Of a stretch of 32,702 nucleotides of DNA, positions 24,401 through 32,469 are shown piece after piece. This DNA is from Falsiroseomonas sp. (GTDB lineage Bacteria; Pseudomonadota; Alphaproteobacteria; Acetobacterales; Acetobacteraceae): positions 1 through 32,702 of the forward strand of contig NZ_JAUYTS010000132.1 in NCBI RefSeq assembly GCF_030695085.1, read 5' to 3'. The stretch's first letter is position 1. Each line of letters starts with the position of its first letter. The position numbers and the translations under genes were made by a program. Below the pieces are notes generated by a model, which was given only the letters and a program-made list of their open reading frames with translations, searched no databases and was not told the DNA's origin.

Positions 24401-26246
24401 GAACCGGCTGAACTTCCGCTTCACCGGCCGCTACACGCTGGAGTGCAACGACCCGCTCTCGGGCCTGCTCTGGGCCAATGTCTCGGACCTCTCGACCCTG
24501 CAACTGACGCTGGAGCGCCTGCCGCTGCAGCGCGACCTGGCGCGCCTGCCGGAGCCGTTCTTCGACCCGCGCCTGCTGCGGGAGCCGCTGTCCCTGCCGG
24601 TGGTGTTGCCGCAGTCCGCAAGCAATGAAAGCCTTCAGGCGGCGGCGACCGTTGCCTCGTGGTTCGCGGTGCAGGCGGATTACCGCGGCGCCAGCTTCCC
24701 CGTCTCCTTCACCGTGCCGCAGCGTGGCAACGCGGTGGTGGTGGTCGGTGGGAATGAGACCGTCTCCGGCCTGATACTGCCGCGCTTCGATGGCCCGACC
24801 CTGGCGCTGGTGCCTAATCCGACCGACCGGCTTGGGCTGATCCTGGTTGTGGGTGGCCGCACCGGCGCGGAAGCCGCGCAGGCGGCGACCGTGCTGGCCG
24901 GCAGCAAGGAAGCCCTCGCCGGCGAGATCGCCGTGGTGCAGCCCATCAGCATTCCGCCGCGGCAGCCCTATGACGCGCCGCGCTGGGTCCGCAGCGACCG
25001 GCCCGTGCGGCTGGGCGAATTGGTGGACCCCTCCGAGCTGCAGGCCTTCGGCTATGCGCCGGGCCCGATCGCGGTGCCGTTCCGCACGGCGCCGGACCTC
25101 TACACCTGGCGCGGCCGGCCGCTGCCGGTGGAACTGCACTACCGGTCCCCGCCCGGGCCGATCATGGATGTCGCGGTCTCGCGCCTCGATATCGCGCTGA
25201 ACGACATCTATCTGCGCAGCCTGCCGCTGCGCGAGGCGGATGCCCCCTGGCCGCTGTCCATCCTCAGCCGGCAGCTCGGCCAGTCGGAGCGCATGACCAG
25301 CCGCTTCGGCCTGCCGCCCTACCTGATCTTCGGCATGAACGAGTTGCAGATGCGCTTCGACATGCGCCCGCTGCACCGTGGCGACTGCATCGCGGTGCCG
25401 GCGGATGTGCGGGCCGGGATCGACCCGGACAGCACCATCGACCTGTCCAATGCCCATCGCTTCACCACGCTGCCGAACCTGGCCTTCTTCGCGGGCTCCG
25501 GCTTCCCCTTCACCCGGATGGCGGATTTCGCCCAGACGGCCGCGGTGCTGCCGGACCAGCCGAATGAGGTGGAGCTGTCGAGCTTCCTGACGCTGATGGG
25601 CCGCCTGGCCAGCCATGTCGGCCACGCCACCACCGGCATCCAGGTGGTGCGCGCCGCGGCGCTGGACAGCGTGGCCGGGCGTGACCTGCTGGTGATCGGC
25701 ACGCTTGGCCGCCAGGCGGCGCTGGAGCGCTTGCTGGGCGCGGATGGGCCGGTCACGCTGCAGGGCAACCGCCTGTCCGTCGCGCTGCCCGATGCGCTGG
25801 AGGGCTTCCGCAACCTGTTCCTGGGCAATGAGCCGCGCCTGGCGCGCGAACAGGCGCAGGCGATGCTGACCTCCACCGGCGACGGCCTCGGTATCCTGAT
25901 GGGCTTCGAAAGCCCGCTGCGCTCCGGCAAATCCGTCGTCGCGCTGACCGGGACGACGCCGCAGGGGCTGGAGCAGATGCTTGCCGCGCTGCGCGACCCG
26001 GAACAGTCACCGCGCGTGCAGGGTGACCTCGCCATCCTCTCGGCCGGCCGGATCACCGGCTTCACCCTCGGCCGCAACTACACGGTGGGGTCGTTGCCGC
26101 CCCATATCTGGCCGCAATACTTCCTGCAGACCCGGCCGGACCTGCTGCTTCTGCTGCTGGCGCTGGCCTGTGCCATCATTGCCATTCCCGCCTACTGGGC
26201 GCTGCGCCGTCGCGCGGCCATCCGTCTCCGGACGAGGACCACATGA
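21408..26246 (+). CDS. bcsAB: fused cellulose synthase catalytic and periplasmic subunits BcsA-BcsB
   Basis: A 1612-residue fusion of the UDP-glucose-using cellulose synthase and its periplasmic partner. The BcsA part (about 1-735) has membrane helices, the family 2 transferase motifs DDG (184-186), D232-C-D234, T327-E-D329 and QRMRW (365-369), the FFCGS gate-side segment and a C-terminal PilZ domain. That domain has R566-x3-R570 and D597LSLGG602, which should bind cyclic di-GMP. Residues 746-770 form a signal-anchor-like helix (VVRRAAAVALALALSAPGLA) at the fusion point. A proline-rich linker with five six-residue repeats follows (834-863), then the BcsB carbohydrate-binding and flavodoxin-like domains and a final membrane helix LLLLLLALACAIIAIPAY. 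The fusion is typical of acetic acid bacteria. The stop overlaps bcsC. Confidence 0.96.
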   Translation: MSFAQSLRQGRAFRGGPWARRWVSWPLMALSLIIGLIFTVAPLQAEQQAWLAVAGFLLFLVANRIPGRAMTIFIVFMSCLVSMRYIYWRLVDTLEFTSFMQTFLGTGLLLAEVYAVTTMLLAYFQAIWPLDRKPVPLPEDPDEWPTIDVFIPSYNEPLEIVKPSIYGALAIDWPRDKMNVYLLDDGRRDEFRRFCEQVGCNYLIRGDNKGAKAGNINAALKVTNGEYICIFDCDHVATRAFLQLTVGWLLRDRDLAMVQTPHHFYSPDPFERNLASGQRVPNEGLLFYGMVQQGNDLWNAAFFCGSCAVIRREALLEVGGVPTETVTEDCHCSLKMQRRGWRTAYLRVPLAAGLATERLMLHIGQRMRWGRGMIQILRIDNPMMGAGLKFYQRCCYFMSQFHFLFPLPRFVFLTAPLAFLLFGESIIAASPLAIIAYAGPHILHSVGATSRLSGHVRHSFWSEIYETVLALYLIPVMLATLLDPKKGKFNVTDKGGTLQEGFFDLRAVGPNMVLALALIAGLLSGIYGLTTNAVDSLDFQAFALNFLWAALSFVVVLAGLAVGRERRQVRERARVGAVVAANVVLADGRVIEGETMDLSLGGAAVAIQRPADVPDDAAITLELDVGPEWVAIPAEVLRWQDDRMQVRFAAQTLHDEGNIVRAVLGRADAWVDWDDVREDKPLRSLGEVARSIGGLFRGDSQFSFFTRRQRRQKVVVRTAATPALEADAAEAAETPAVPARRARGESSVVRRAAAVALALALSAPGLALAQVNLRGAPPPPAPLQPGPQGLPLTLTPQSPGIGTFGAPATQSGAVPLGAAPPPAGGALQVQGSPFGQPAPIGQPAQFGQPTQFGQPIQFGQPGTIGAANPPSTGLPPLPVAQPAFGGGPEVGTFGAPTGDFGSTRTESRTLRQLGLRAPMQMRGTSDLQGVLFGVRGDEVVTGARLVLQGATSPALIPEYSQISMTLNEQFVGVINPDRNRPAFGPLEFPINPVFFADLNRLNFRFTGRYTLECNDPLSGLLWANVSDLSTLQLTLERLPLQRDLARLPEPFFDPRLLREPLSLPVVLPQSASNESLQAAATVASWFAVQADYRGASFPVSFTVPQRGNAVVVVGGNETVSGLILPRFDGPTLALVPNPTDRLGLILVVGGRTGAEAAQAATVLAGSKEALAGEIAVVQPISIPPRQPYDAPRWVRSDRPVRLGELVDPSELQAFGYAPGPIAVPFRTAPDLYTWRGRPLPVELHYRSPPGPIMDVAVSRLDIALNDIYLRSLPLREADAPWPLSILSRQLGQSERMTSRFGLPPYLIFGMNELQMRFDMRPLHRGDCIAVPADVRAGIDPDSTIDLSNAHRFTTLPNLAFFAGSGFPFTRMADFAQTAAVLPDQPNEVELSSFLTLMGRLASHVGHATTGIQVVRAAALDSVAGRDLLVIGTLGRQAALERLLGADGPVTLQGNRLSVALPDALEGFRNLFLGNEPRLAREQAQAMLTSTGDGLGILMGFESPLRSGKSVVALTGTTPQGLEQMLAALRDPEQSPRVQGDLAILSAGRITGFTLGRNYTVGSLPPHIWPQYFLQTRPDLLLLLLALACAIIAIPAYWALRRRAAIRLRTRTT
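23907..23996 (+). repeat. five tandem 18-bp units in the bcsAB linker
   Basis: Five in-frame 18-bp units encode (F/I)GQPxx, residues 834-863, at the start of the BcsB half. They lengthen a flexible linker between the membrane anchor and the first folded BcsB domain. Confidence 0.9.
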
Positions 26247-29200
26247 CGAAACTGAATATGTGGATGTCGCGGGCGGGCACGCTCCGTGCCGGTCTTCTGT
26301 GCACGGCGCTGATCGCGGCGCCGGTCCTGGTGCCGGGCTGGGCGCCGGCATGGGCGCAGGACCGCGGCGTGGCCGCGCTGCTGGACCAGGCGAATTACTG
26401 GAAACTGCAGAACCGGCCCGACCAGGTGGTCCGCACGCTGGAACGCGTTCTGGAGGTGGACCCGCGCAACACCGATGCGCTGGCCGGCATGGCGGAGGCG
26501 CAGGCGCAGCTTGGCAATGTGGCGCAGGCGCAACAGGCACTCGGCACGCTGCGGCAATCGGCGCCGTCGGACCCGCGCACGATGCAGGCGGGGGTCGCGG
26601 TGCGGACCTCCACCGTCGATGCCGGCGCCCTGGCGCAGGCGCGCCAGCTCGCCCAGGCCGGCCGCAATGCGGAGGCGGTGGAACGCTACCGCGCCCTGTT
26701 CGGCGGCGGCCCGGTGCCAGACAGCTTCGCGCTGGAATACTACCAGGCGCTGGCCGGAACCGAGAGCGGCTGGCGTGAGGCGCGGGACGGCCTGGGCCAG
26801 CTTACCCGGCGCAACCCCTCCAACGTCGCCGCGCAGCTCGCCAACGCCCAGGTGCTGACCTACCGCGAAGAGACCCGCGCGCAGGGGATCGAGGCGCTGC
26901 GCCGCCTGTCCGGCCAGCCGGAAAGCCAGCAGAGCGCGACCGCCGCCTGGCGCCAGGCGCTGACCTGGATCGGTCCGGGGCCGGATGCGGTGCGGCCGCT
27001 GGAGGGTTATCTGCGGCAATTCCCCAATGACGCGGAGATCCAGCAGCGGCTGGAACAGTCCCGCAACCCGCCGCCGGGATCGGTGGATGAGGCAGGCGGC
27101 GCCCGTGTCGAGGCATGGAACAGCTTCAACGCCGGAAGGCTGCGGGAGGCCGAGGACCGCTTCACCGCCCTGCTGGCGATCGAGCCGAATGACCCGGACG
27201 GGCTGGGTGGCATGGGCCTGATCCGCCTGCGCCAGGGCCGCCAGGCTGAGGCGCGCCGGCTGCTCCAGTCGGCGATCGAGGCCGATCCGTCGCGCCGTTC
27301 CGCCTGGGACCAGGCGCTGCGCGGCGCCAGCCAGCGCCCGGCGGCGCCGGCTGCCGGTGGCGGTGCGCCGGGGCCGGATATCCAGGCGGCGCGCAACCTC
27401 GTGGAGGCGGGCAACATATCCTCCGCCGAGCCGCTGCTGGCGCGCATCGTCGCCCGCAATGGCGGCGACCGGCCGGATGCGGAGGCGCTGCTGGGCGACA
27501 TCGCGCTGCGCCAGGGCAATGCCGGGCTGGCCGAGCAGCGCTATCGCGCCGCCCTGGCACGGCGCGGCAATTTCGGCGCGGCCCTGTCCGGCCTCGCCAA
27601 TTCGCTGCAGGAACAGGGCAAGTTCGCCGAAGCGGAGGAGGTGTTCCGCCGCATCGGCGGCACCAATGCGCCGCAGGTGCGCGCCGATGCGCTGCGCGCG
27701 GAGGCGCAACGCACGGATGACCCGCAGGCGGCCAGCGCATTGCTGCGCGCCGCGATCCAGAACGACCCGAACAATCCCTGGCCGCGGCTCGATCTCGCCC
27801 GGCTGCTGGCCCGCTCCGGCCAGGGCGCCGAGGCGAACCAGCTGATCGGCGCCACGGTGGCCAGCCGGGCGACGCCGGATACCATCCACGCCGCGGCGAT
27901 CTTCGCGCAGGAACAGGGCCGCCCGGCACAGGCCGTGCAGCTTCTGGAGCGGATTCCGGCCCGCGCCCGCAACGCCGACCAGAACCGGCTGCTGGTCTCC
28001 GCCCGCGTGCAGGGGGAAGTGCAGGCCGCCGCGGCGCTGGCCCGCACCGGGCAGCGCCAGCAGGCGCGCACGCAGCTGATCGCCATCGCCTCCCGCCGTG
28101 ACCCGACCGGGGAGGCGGGGCCGGCGGCGGTGCGGGCGCTGAACGCCATCAACGACCCGCGCGGCGCGCAGGAAGCGGCGCGGATGTACGCCATCGCGGC
28201 GCGCGGGCAGGCGCCCTCGGCGCAGCTTGCGGCGGCCACCACGCTGCTGGAGGCGGGGCTGAACCAGGAAGCCGCGCAGGCGGCGCAGATGATCGATGCG
28301 CGGCGGCTGACCGCGGATCAGCGCCGGCAGGCCAACGACATCTCGGCCGGCCTGTCGATCCGCGCGGCGGACCAGCTCAACCAGCGCGGCAACCAGGCGG
28401 CGGCCTTCGACGTGCTGCTGCCGACCTTGCAGCAGAACCCGGAAAACCCCGCCGCCAACCTGGCGCTGGCCCGGCTGTACCAGGGCGCGCAGGAACCCGG
28501 CCAGGCCGGGCGCATTGCCGAGGCCGTGCTGTCGCGCAACCCGCGCGACACGGATGCGCGGCAGGCGGCGATGGATGCGGCAATCGCCAACCGGGACTGG
28601 AGCCGGGCGGAGGCGCTGCTGGCCGAAGGCCGCGGGCTGATGCCGAATGATCCGCGCATCCCGCTGCTGGAAGCGCGCCTCGCCCGTGCCTGGGGCGACC
28701 AGCGCCGCGCGCGCAACGCGCTGGAGGCGGCGGCCCAGATGCGCCGCCAGCAGATCGGCGTGAGCCAGACGCCGGGGCTGCTGGGTGGGTCCATGGTGCC
28801 GCAGGCGACGCTGCCGCAGGGCCAGGCGGCGCAGCCGGGCTATGAGAACCCGTTCCGCCGGGTGCCGCTCTCCGGCCAGGATTTCGGCCAGATGCCGGTC
28901 CAGGGCCAGATGCAGGGCCAGATGCAGGGGCAACAATTCGCCCAGGTGCAGGGTTTTGGCGCCGCCCCGGCGCCGGCGGACCCGCTGCTGAGCGAGATCA
29001 ACCGCCAGCTCGGCGAGGTCCGCCAGGAATCGGCGCCGCGCATCACGCCCGCACTCGGCGTGCGCGTGCGGTCGGGCGATGACGGCATCGATGCGCTGAC
29101 CGAGACCCATGTCGGCGCGGAAGGCAGCATCGCCGTGCCGGGCATCGGTGGGCGGCTGACGGCGCGTGCCAGCGCGATCACGCTCGACAATGGCGACCTG

Positions 29201-30154
29201 TCCGGCACGCTGCCCGCGATGCGGCGCTTCGGCAGCTTCCCGCTGACCCTGCCGGGGCTGCAGGGCACGCTGAGCCAGCAGCAGCTGAACCAGGCGCGCA
29301 GCACCGAATCCAGCCAGAGCGGCGTGGCACTCGGCGCCGCCTATGCCCGCAACGGCTTCACGGTGGATATCGGCACCACGCCGCTGGGCTTCCTGCGGGA
29401 AAATGTGATCGGCGGCATCGAGATCGCGCCCGAGATCGGCGATGGCGTAAGGCTGCGGCTGACCGCGGAGCGCCGCGCGATGACGGACAGCCTGCTCTCC
29501 TGGGGCGGCTTGCGGGATCCGGGCCAGGGCACGGTGTGGGGTGGCGTTGTTCGCACCGGCGGTCGTGCGCAGCTCGAGTTCAGCAGCGGCGATACCAATT
29601 TCTATATCGCCGGCGGCTACTTCACCATGTCCGGCGAGGGGGTGGCGGAGAATAGCCGCATGGAGGCCGGCGCCGGCTTCCAGACGCCGATCTGGCGTTC
29701 CGCGACCGAGGAACTCGTCACCGGCCTCGACCTTGTCTACTTCGCCTACGACAAGAACCTGCGCTTCTTCACGCTGGGGCATGGCGGCTATTTCAGCCCG
29801 CAAAGCTTCATCGCGGCGAATGTGCCGATCGATTGGCGTGGCCGGTCCAACAACCTGTTCTATCGCGTCGGCGCCACCATCGGCGTATCCACCTTCACGG
29901 AGGATCGCACCGCCATGTTCCCGAACGATGCCGGATTGCAGGCGGCGCTTCAGGGCCGGGCGAATAGCGAGGCGGATGTGGATGCCTTCTACCCAGGACA
30001 GACCAAGACCGGCCTGACCGGTGGACTGCGCGGCGACATCGAATACATGATCACGCCGCAGCTTCGCATCGGCGGCGCGCTGCGCTTCGACCAGGCGGCG
30101 GATTGGAGCGAGACGCGCGGCCTGGTCTATGCCCGCTACCGCTTCGATCGCTGA
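26243..30154 (+). CDS. bcsC: cellulose synthase subunit BcsC, TPR periplasmic scaffold and outer-membrane barrel
   Basis: A 1303-residue exporter. It has a signal peptide (ending PAWAQ, about residue 40), then a long alpha-solenoid of TPR repeats (about 45-860), visible in many copies of the pattern A--L-P--A-A---LA. A short glutamine-rich linker with repeated MQGQ units follows (about 875-905), and a C-terminal BCSC_C beta-barrel from about residue 930 to the end, finishing YARYRFDR with a terminal Arg after aromatic residues. BcsC guides the glucan chain across the periplasm and outer membrane. The ATG overlaps the bcsAB stop as ATGA. Length agrees with Acetobacteraceae BcsC (about 1,300). 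Confidence 0.95.
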   Translation: MTKLNMWMSRAGTLRAGLLCTALIAAPVLVPGWAPAWAQDRGVAALLDQANYWKLQNRPDQVVRTLERVLEVDPRNTDALAGMAEAQAQLGNVAQAQQALGTLRQSAPSDPRTMQAGVAVRTSTVDAGALAQARQLAQAGRNAEAVERYRALFGGGPVPDSFALEYYQALAGTESGWREARDGLGQLTRRNPSNVAAQLANAQVLTYREETRAQGIEALRRLSGQPESQQSATAAWRQALTWIGPGPDAVRPLEGYLRQFPNDAEIQQRLEQSRNPPPGSVDEAGGARVEAWNSFNAGRLREAEDRFTALLAIEPNDPDGLGGMGLIRLRQGRQAEARRLLQSAIEADPSRRSAWDQALRGASQRPAAPAAGGGAPGPDIQAARNLVEAGNISSAEPLLARIVARNGGDRPDAEALLGDIALRQGNAGLAEQRYRAALARRGNFGAALSGLANSLQEQGKFAEAEEVFRRIGGTNAPQVRADALRAEAQRTDDPQAASALLRAAIQNDPNNPWPRLDLARLLARSGQGAEANQLIGATVASRATPDTIHAAAIFAQEQGRPAQAVQLLERIPARARNADQNRLLVSARVQGEVQAAAALARTGQRQQARTQLIAIASRRDPTGEAGPAAVRALNAINDPRGAQEAARMYAIAARGQAPSAQLAAATTLLEAGLNQEAAQAAQMIDARRLTADQRRQANDISAGLSIRAADQLNQRGNQAAAFDVLLPTLQQNPENPAANLALARLYQGAQEPGQAGRIAEAVLSRNPRDTDARQAAMDAAIANRDWSRAEALLAEGRGLMPNDPRIPLLEARLARAWGDQRRARNALEAAAQMRRQQIGVSQTPGLLGGSMVPQATLPQGQAAQPGYENPFRRVPLSGQDFGQMPVQGQMQGQMQGQQFAQVQGFGAAPAPADPLLSEINRQLGEVRQESAPRITPALGVRVRSGDDGIDALTETHVGAEGSIAVPGIGGRLTARASAITLDNGDLSGTLPAMRRFGSFPLTLPGLQGTLSQQQLNQARSTESSQSGVALGAAYARNGFTVDIGTTPLGFLRENVIGGIEIAPEIGDGVRLRLTAERRAMTDSLLSWGGLRDPGQGTVWGGVVRTGGRAQLEFSSGDTNFYIAGGYFTMSGEGVAENSRMEAGAGFQTPIWRSATEELVTGLDLVYFAYDKNLRFFTLGHGGYFSPQSFIAANVPIDWRGRSNNLFYRVGATIGVSTFTEDRTAMFPNDAGLQAALQGRANSEADVDAFYPGQTKTGLTGGLRGDIEYMITPQLRIGGALRFDQAADWSETRGLVYARYRFDR

Positions 30155-30164
30155 GGGAATGGGC

Positions 30165-30647
30165 ATGACGGAACCTCACGCGGCAGAACCGGCCACGGCC
30201 GCCTACCTCGCCCGGCGCGGCGTCGCCGCGCAGTGGCGCGTCTTCGTGCGCGGGCTGGTGGAAACGCTGGACGAGCATCTGGACCAGGAAGGCCGCGCGG
30301 CGCTGATGCGCGCCATCGGAAGGCGGATGGCGGATGCGATGCCGCTGCCGCATTGCGACACGCTGAAGGGCCTGGAATCGCACATCAATGATGCGCTGGG
30401 CGCGGCCGAATGGGGCTATTGCCAGATCGCCATCGATGTCGAGCGGCGCCGCATGGTGGTCACCCACGCCGCCGCGCCGGCCATCGGCGCCGGGGCCGAT
30501 GCGGATGGCGGCTGGATCGGGGCGGTGCTGGAAGGCCTCTATGCCGGCTGGCTGTCCGAGCAGCCGGGGGCGGATGCCGCGCTGGCGCCGGAAGTGGTGC
30601 ATTACGCCGCCGGTGAGGCGAAGCTGGAGTATGGTCGGGCGGCCTGA
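30165..30647 (+). CDS. bcsD: cellulose synthase subunit BcsD
   Basis: A 160-residue small protein matching BcsD in length and layout: an N-terminal YLARRGVAAQWRVFVRGLVETLDEHLD helix region, a central LIGRRMADAMPLP-like helix (RAIGRRMADAMPLPHCDTLKGLE), an aromatic strand WGYCQIAIDVERRRMVVTHAAAP, and a C-terminal GLYAGWLSEQPGAD. In Komagataeibacter, BcsD forms octameric rings with an inner passage and raises crystalline cellulose output in partnership with CcpAx. The ATG at 30165 is preferred over that at 30159 because GAGGG at 30153-30157 is at proper spacing only for the former. It starts ten bases after bcsC. Composition changes directly after its stop. Confidence 0.88.
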   Translation: MTEPHAAEPATAAYLARRGVAAQWRVFVRGLVETLDEHLDQEGRAALMRAIGRRMADAMPLPHCDTLKGLESHINDALGAAEWGYCQIAIDVERRRMVVTHAAAPAIGAGADADGGWIGAVLEGLYAGWLSEQPGADAALAPEVVHYAAGEAKLEYGRAA

Positions 30648-30662
30648 GCGGATGTAGGCTTT

Positions 30663-30789
30663 ACCATAGCTTGTCCCCAGAATCTCGCTAAACCATTGAT
30701 TCCTCGTAGACCGCTGGAGCATCGCTTGTCCCTGCAGTGGAGCATAGCGTGTCCCTAGCGATACTTTCTGGAGCATAGCCTGTCCCTAG
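30663..30789 (+). repeat. four spaced copies of a 20-bp motif downstream of bcsD
   Basis: Copies of GGAGCATAGCNTGTCCCTAG lie in one orientation at about 30663-30680 (degenerate), 30716-30737, 30739-30758 and 30770-30789. The last two differ at only one base. Spacing is 55, 23 and 31 bases from motif to motif. They could be binding sites at the end of an insertion element (IS21-type ends carry several internal repeats) or operators. No transposase gene is seen. Confidence 0.75.
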
Positions 30790-31230
30790 ATTTGGAGGAG
30801 GCGGAGCGAAAGGACGCCCACTGCCTTGAGCTCCGCGGTGGCCGAACCAGATCCTATCGTCCTAAAAAAGATGTGGAAATTGGGTCTAGCGGCCGACTGG
30901 CGGAGAGCCTTGGGATGGTGGCCGAAGGTCCTCGGTCGGCCAGATTTCGAGTTCAGCAGGAATCTTCCCAGTGCGTCTAGTGAGGAAATCTGCCATTTGG
31001 AATAGCTTATTACGAGCATTCTTGGCACGGCTTTCTTGATTCCAGCTATTCCCGTACGCCTATATCCCTGGGAGCCGTCAGCTAACACATTGCCGTGCAG
31101 CAAGTAGCCCATGGCGGCTATTTCCCATACGAGTAGGATTGTGGACTCTGCGGCCAACTATGCGGATGCTGGAACCTAAGGCTTCGATCCTATCGACAAG
31201 ATTAGGATAAAGACCAGGGGAGGCGTTCCA
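30790..31230. other. low-GC non-coding or decayed region, no supported gene
   Basis: With the preceding repeats this makes more than 580 bases without a convincing gene. Small open frames exist (for example a 44-codon frame at 30871-31005 beginning MWKLGLAADWRRALGWWPK), but none combines a ribosome-binding site, coding character and a recognisable domain. The base composition is markedly lower in GC than the cellulose operon. Confidence 0.6.
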
Positions 31231-31548
31231 GTGAGTCAAAAACCAACGTGGCTGATGCTCGCAACAAAATTGGTGGGGTTGGATGCTGTTGACCCGTCGC
31301 AATGAACTGCCGCACGTCTTGGGGTTGCCATACATTTAGTCGGCTGCGGCTTTGCGATCCTGTTCTTACTCTACGCTATTTTCGACGCATTCGACATTGC
31401 ATACGGTTCGATAAGATTCCGAATGGAATGGGGTCAGCTTCCCATCGGCTTGGGTGATGCTGTATATGAAAACTTGATTGATTTAGCACTTGGGCCGATC
31501 GCATATGCGATCGGCCGTCTGTCTAGGTTCGTTCTGGCGGGAAAGTAG
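31231..31548 (+). pseudogene. small membrane-protein gene interrupted by an in-frame TGA
   Basis: A GTG at 31231 is preceded by a strong ribosome-binding site (GGGGAGG at 31216-31222, eight bases away). The frame gives MSQKPTWLMLATKLVGLDAV, reaches a TGA at 31303-31305, and then continues without stop to TAG at 31546-31548. The downstream part has clear protein character: a membrane helix LGVAIHLVGCGFAILFLLYAI, acidic FDAFDIAYGS, and a second amphipathic stretch DLALGPIAYAIGRLSRFVL. The whole would be about 104 residues. I do not recognise the family. Either the gene is inactivated by one nonsense mutation or the stop is read through; the first is far more likely. Confidence 0.6.
31493..31516. 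repeat. perfect 24-bp palindrome inside the interrupted gene
   Basis: GGCCGATCGCAT followed by its reverse complement, 24 bp without a loop, encoding GPIAYAIGR near the C-terminus. It contains two GATC sites. It might be a protein-binding site or chance. Confidence 0.7.
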
Positions 31549-31884
31549 TTCTAGAAATTTTCGCTAATGGGACCTGATGGCGCACCACCAGAATGCCCTG
31601 GCAAGCAAATAAATTCGGTATTTTAGATCAGTTCTGAATATGTTAGGCGGCGATCGTTCAAAATCTGCGCGATCCTGCTGCACTGTCCCGTTTAGATCAG
31701 AGCGATTCTGATATTGTCCGAGCGCGTGTCGCAAGATATTTGGTGCGAGTGGTGTTGAGAACAGGTGAGACCCAGGTTTGAAGTTTTCAGAGGACACCCA
31801 AAAGTAAGGAAGCGTGCGAAGGGAAGCGAAGATGGATCGTGAAGGCGGCTCGCCCCGCCTCCTCAACCATGTCGGTTCAACAGT
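31549..31884. other. low-GC intergenic region, no supported gene
   Basis: Nothing coding can be supported on either strand. The only pattern seen is a 10-bp direct repeat TTTAGATCAG at 31622-31631 and 31691-31700, each followed by a TTCTGATAT-like run. Confidence 0.55.
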
Positions 31885-32214
31885 TCAGCGAACGACCCAT
31901 GAATTTAGTAACCATCCGCGCGACGTCTGCGCGAAACGCGCTTCCAATGTGGAGTCGCTATGACCTCCAAAAAGCATGATCCTGCAGGTGTATGGGCGGG
32001 GAGTAGAAGTGCCGCATTCACGAATTTCTGCGCGCCACGGAGGCGCTCCTACAAGACTTGTTACCTGGTCAACGGTCATTCCTATGTTCATCTGAATTGA
32101 TGCTCGGCCAACTGAAGTGGGGGGTCGCTGAAGCGGCGGCGGAGGCGGTGAAGCGCACCCGGCAACGAAGGCCACTGCTGCAAGGATTAAGGTAAATACG
32201 GGTTTGGGCATCAT
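31885..32214 (-). CDS. small lipoprotein with BamE/SmpA-like domain
   Basis: A 109-residue protein. MMPKPVFTLILAAVAFVAGC is a lipoprotein signal with the lipobox VAGC (Cys20), followed by a Pro-rich tether (ASPPPPPLQRPP). The C-terminal part has the sequence plan of small BamE/OmlA-like domains, IGMTVDQVTSLVGAPPWRAE followed by strands CRIMLFG and STLEARFAQTSRGWLLNSW; the MT-xQV-xxLGxP turn is the recognisable element. Function is unknown; such lipoproteins sit in the outer membrane or periplasmic face. The ATG at 32212-32214 has AAGGGGGAG upstream (opposite strand of 32224-32232). An ATG one codon later is also possible. GC is lower than in the cellulose operon. Confidence 0.75.
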   Translation of the reverse strand: MMPKPVFTLILAAVAFVAGCASPPPPPLQRPPTSVGRASIQMNIGMTVDQVTSLVGAPPWRAEIRECGTSTPRPYTCRIMLFGGHSDSTLEARFAQTSRGWLLNSWVVR

Positions 32215-32469
32215 CGTGTAACGGCTCCCCCTTGTCCGGCAAGCGGACCAGAACCGCATTGCCTAGATGTGAGAAGAATCCGATCGATCTCGATTGCTTT
32301 GCAAGCATCTTGCGGTTTTGGTGCGCAGGCTTGGGCATTGAGATGAACTGCGAAGCGGAATTCCGGCTCCCTCGTACCGGAAAATGAGTTTGTGCTTTTG
32401 TGAAGCTATGGCATGCTCCCATTTTCGATGATCACAGATGAACGGGATACCCACCACTTGTTAATCTGA

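Noticed and set aside
20688..25625. 1645-codon open frame on the minus strand across bcsQ and bcsAB
   Set aside because: It is antisense to genes with clear motifs and has the His/Arg/Gln-rich composition typical of shadow frames in GC-rich coding DNA.
26192..30166. 1324-codon open frame on the minus strand across bcsC
   Set aside because: Shadow of bcsC; no recognisable domain, Arg/Ala-rich.
30786..31157. 123-codon minus-strand frame in the low-GC segment
   Set aside because: No ribosome-binding site of note, no domain, and it spans the region adjoining the repeats; coding character is weak.
31564..31866. 100-codon minus-strand frame
   Set aside because: Composition and motifs do not look like a protein; it covers the direct-repeat region.
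32069..32422. 117-codon minus-strand frame overlapping the small lipoprotein
   Set aside because: Overlaps the better supported lipoprotein in another frame and lacks a signal or domain.
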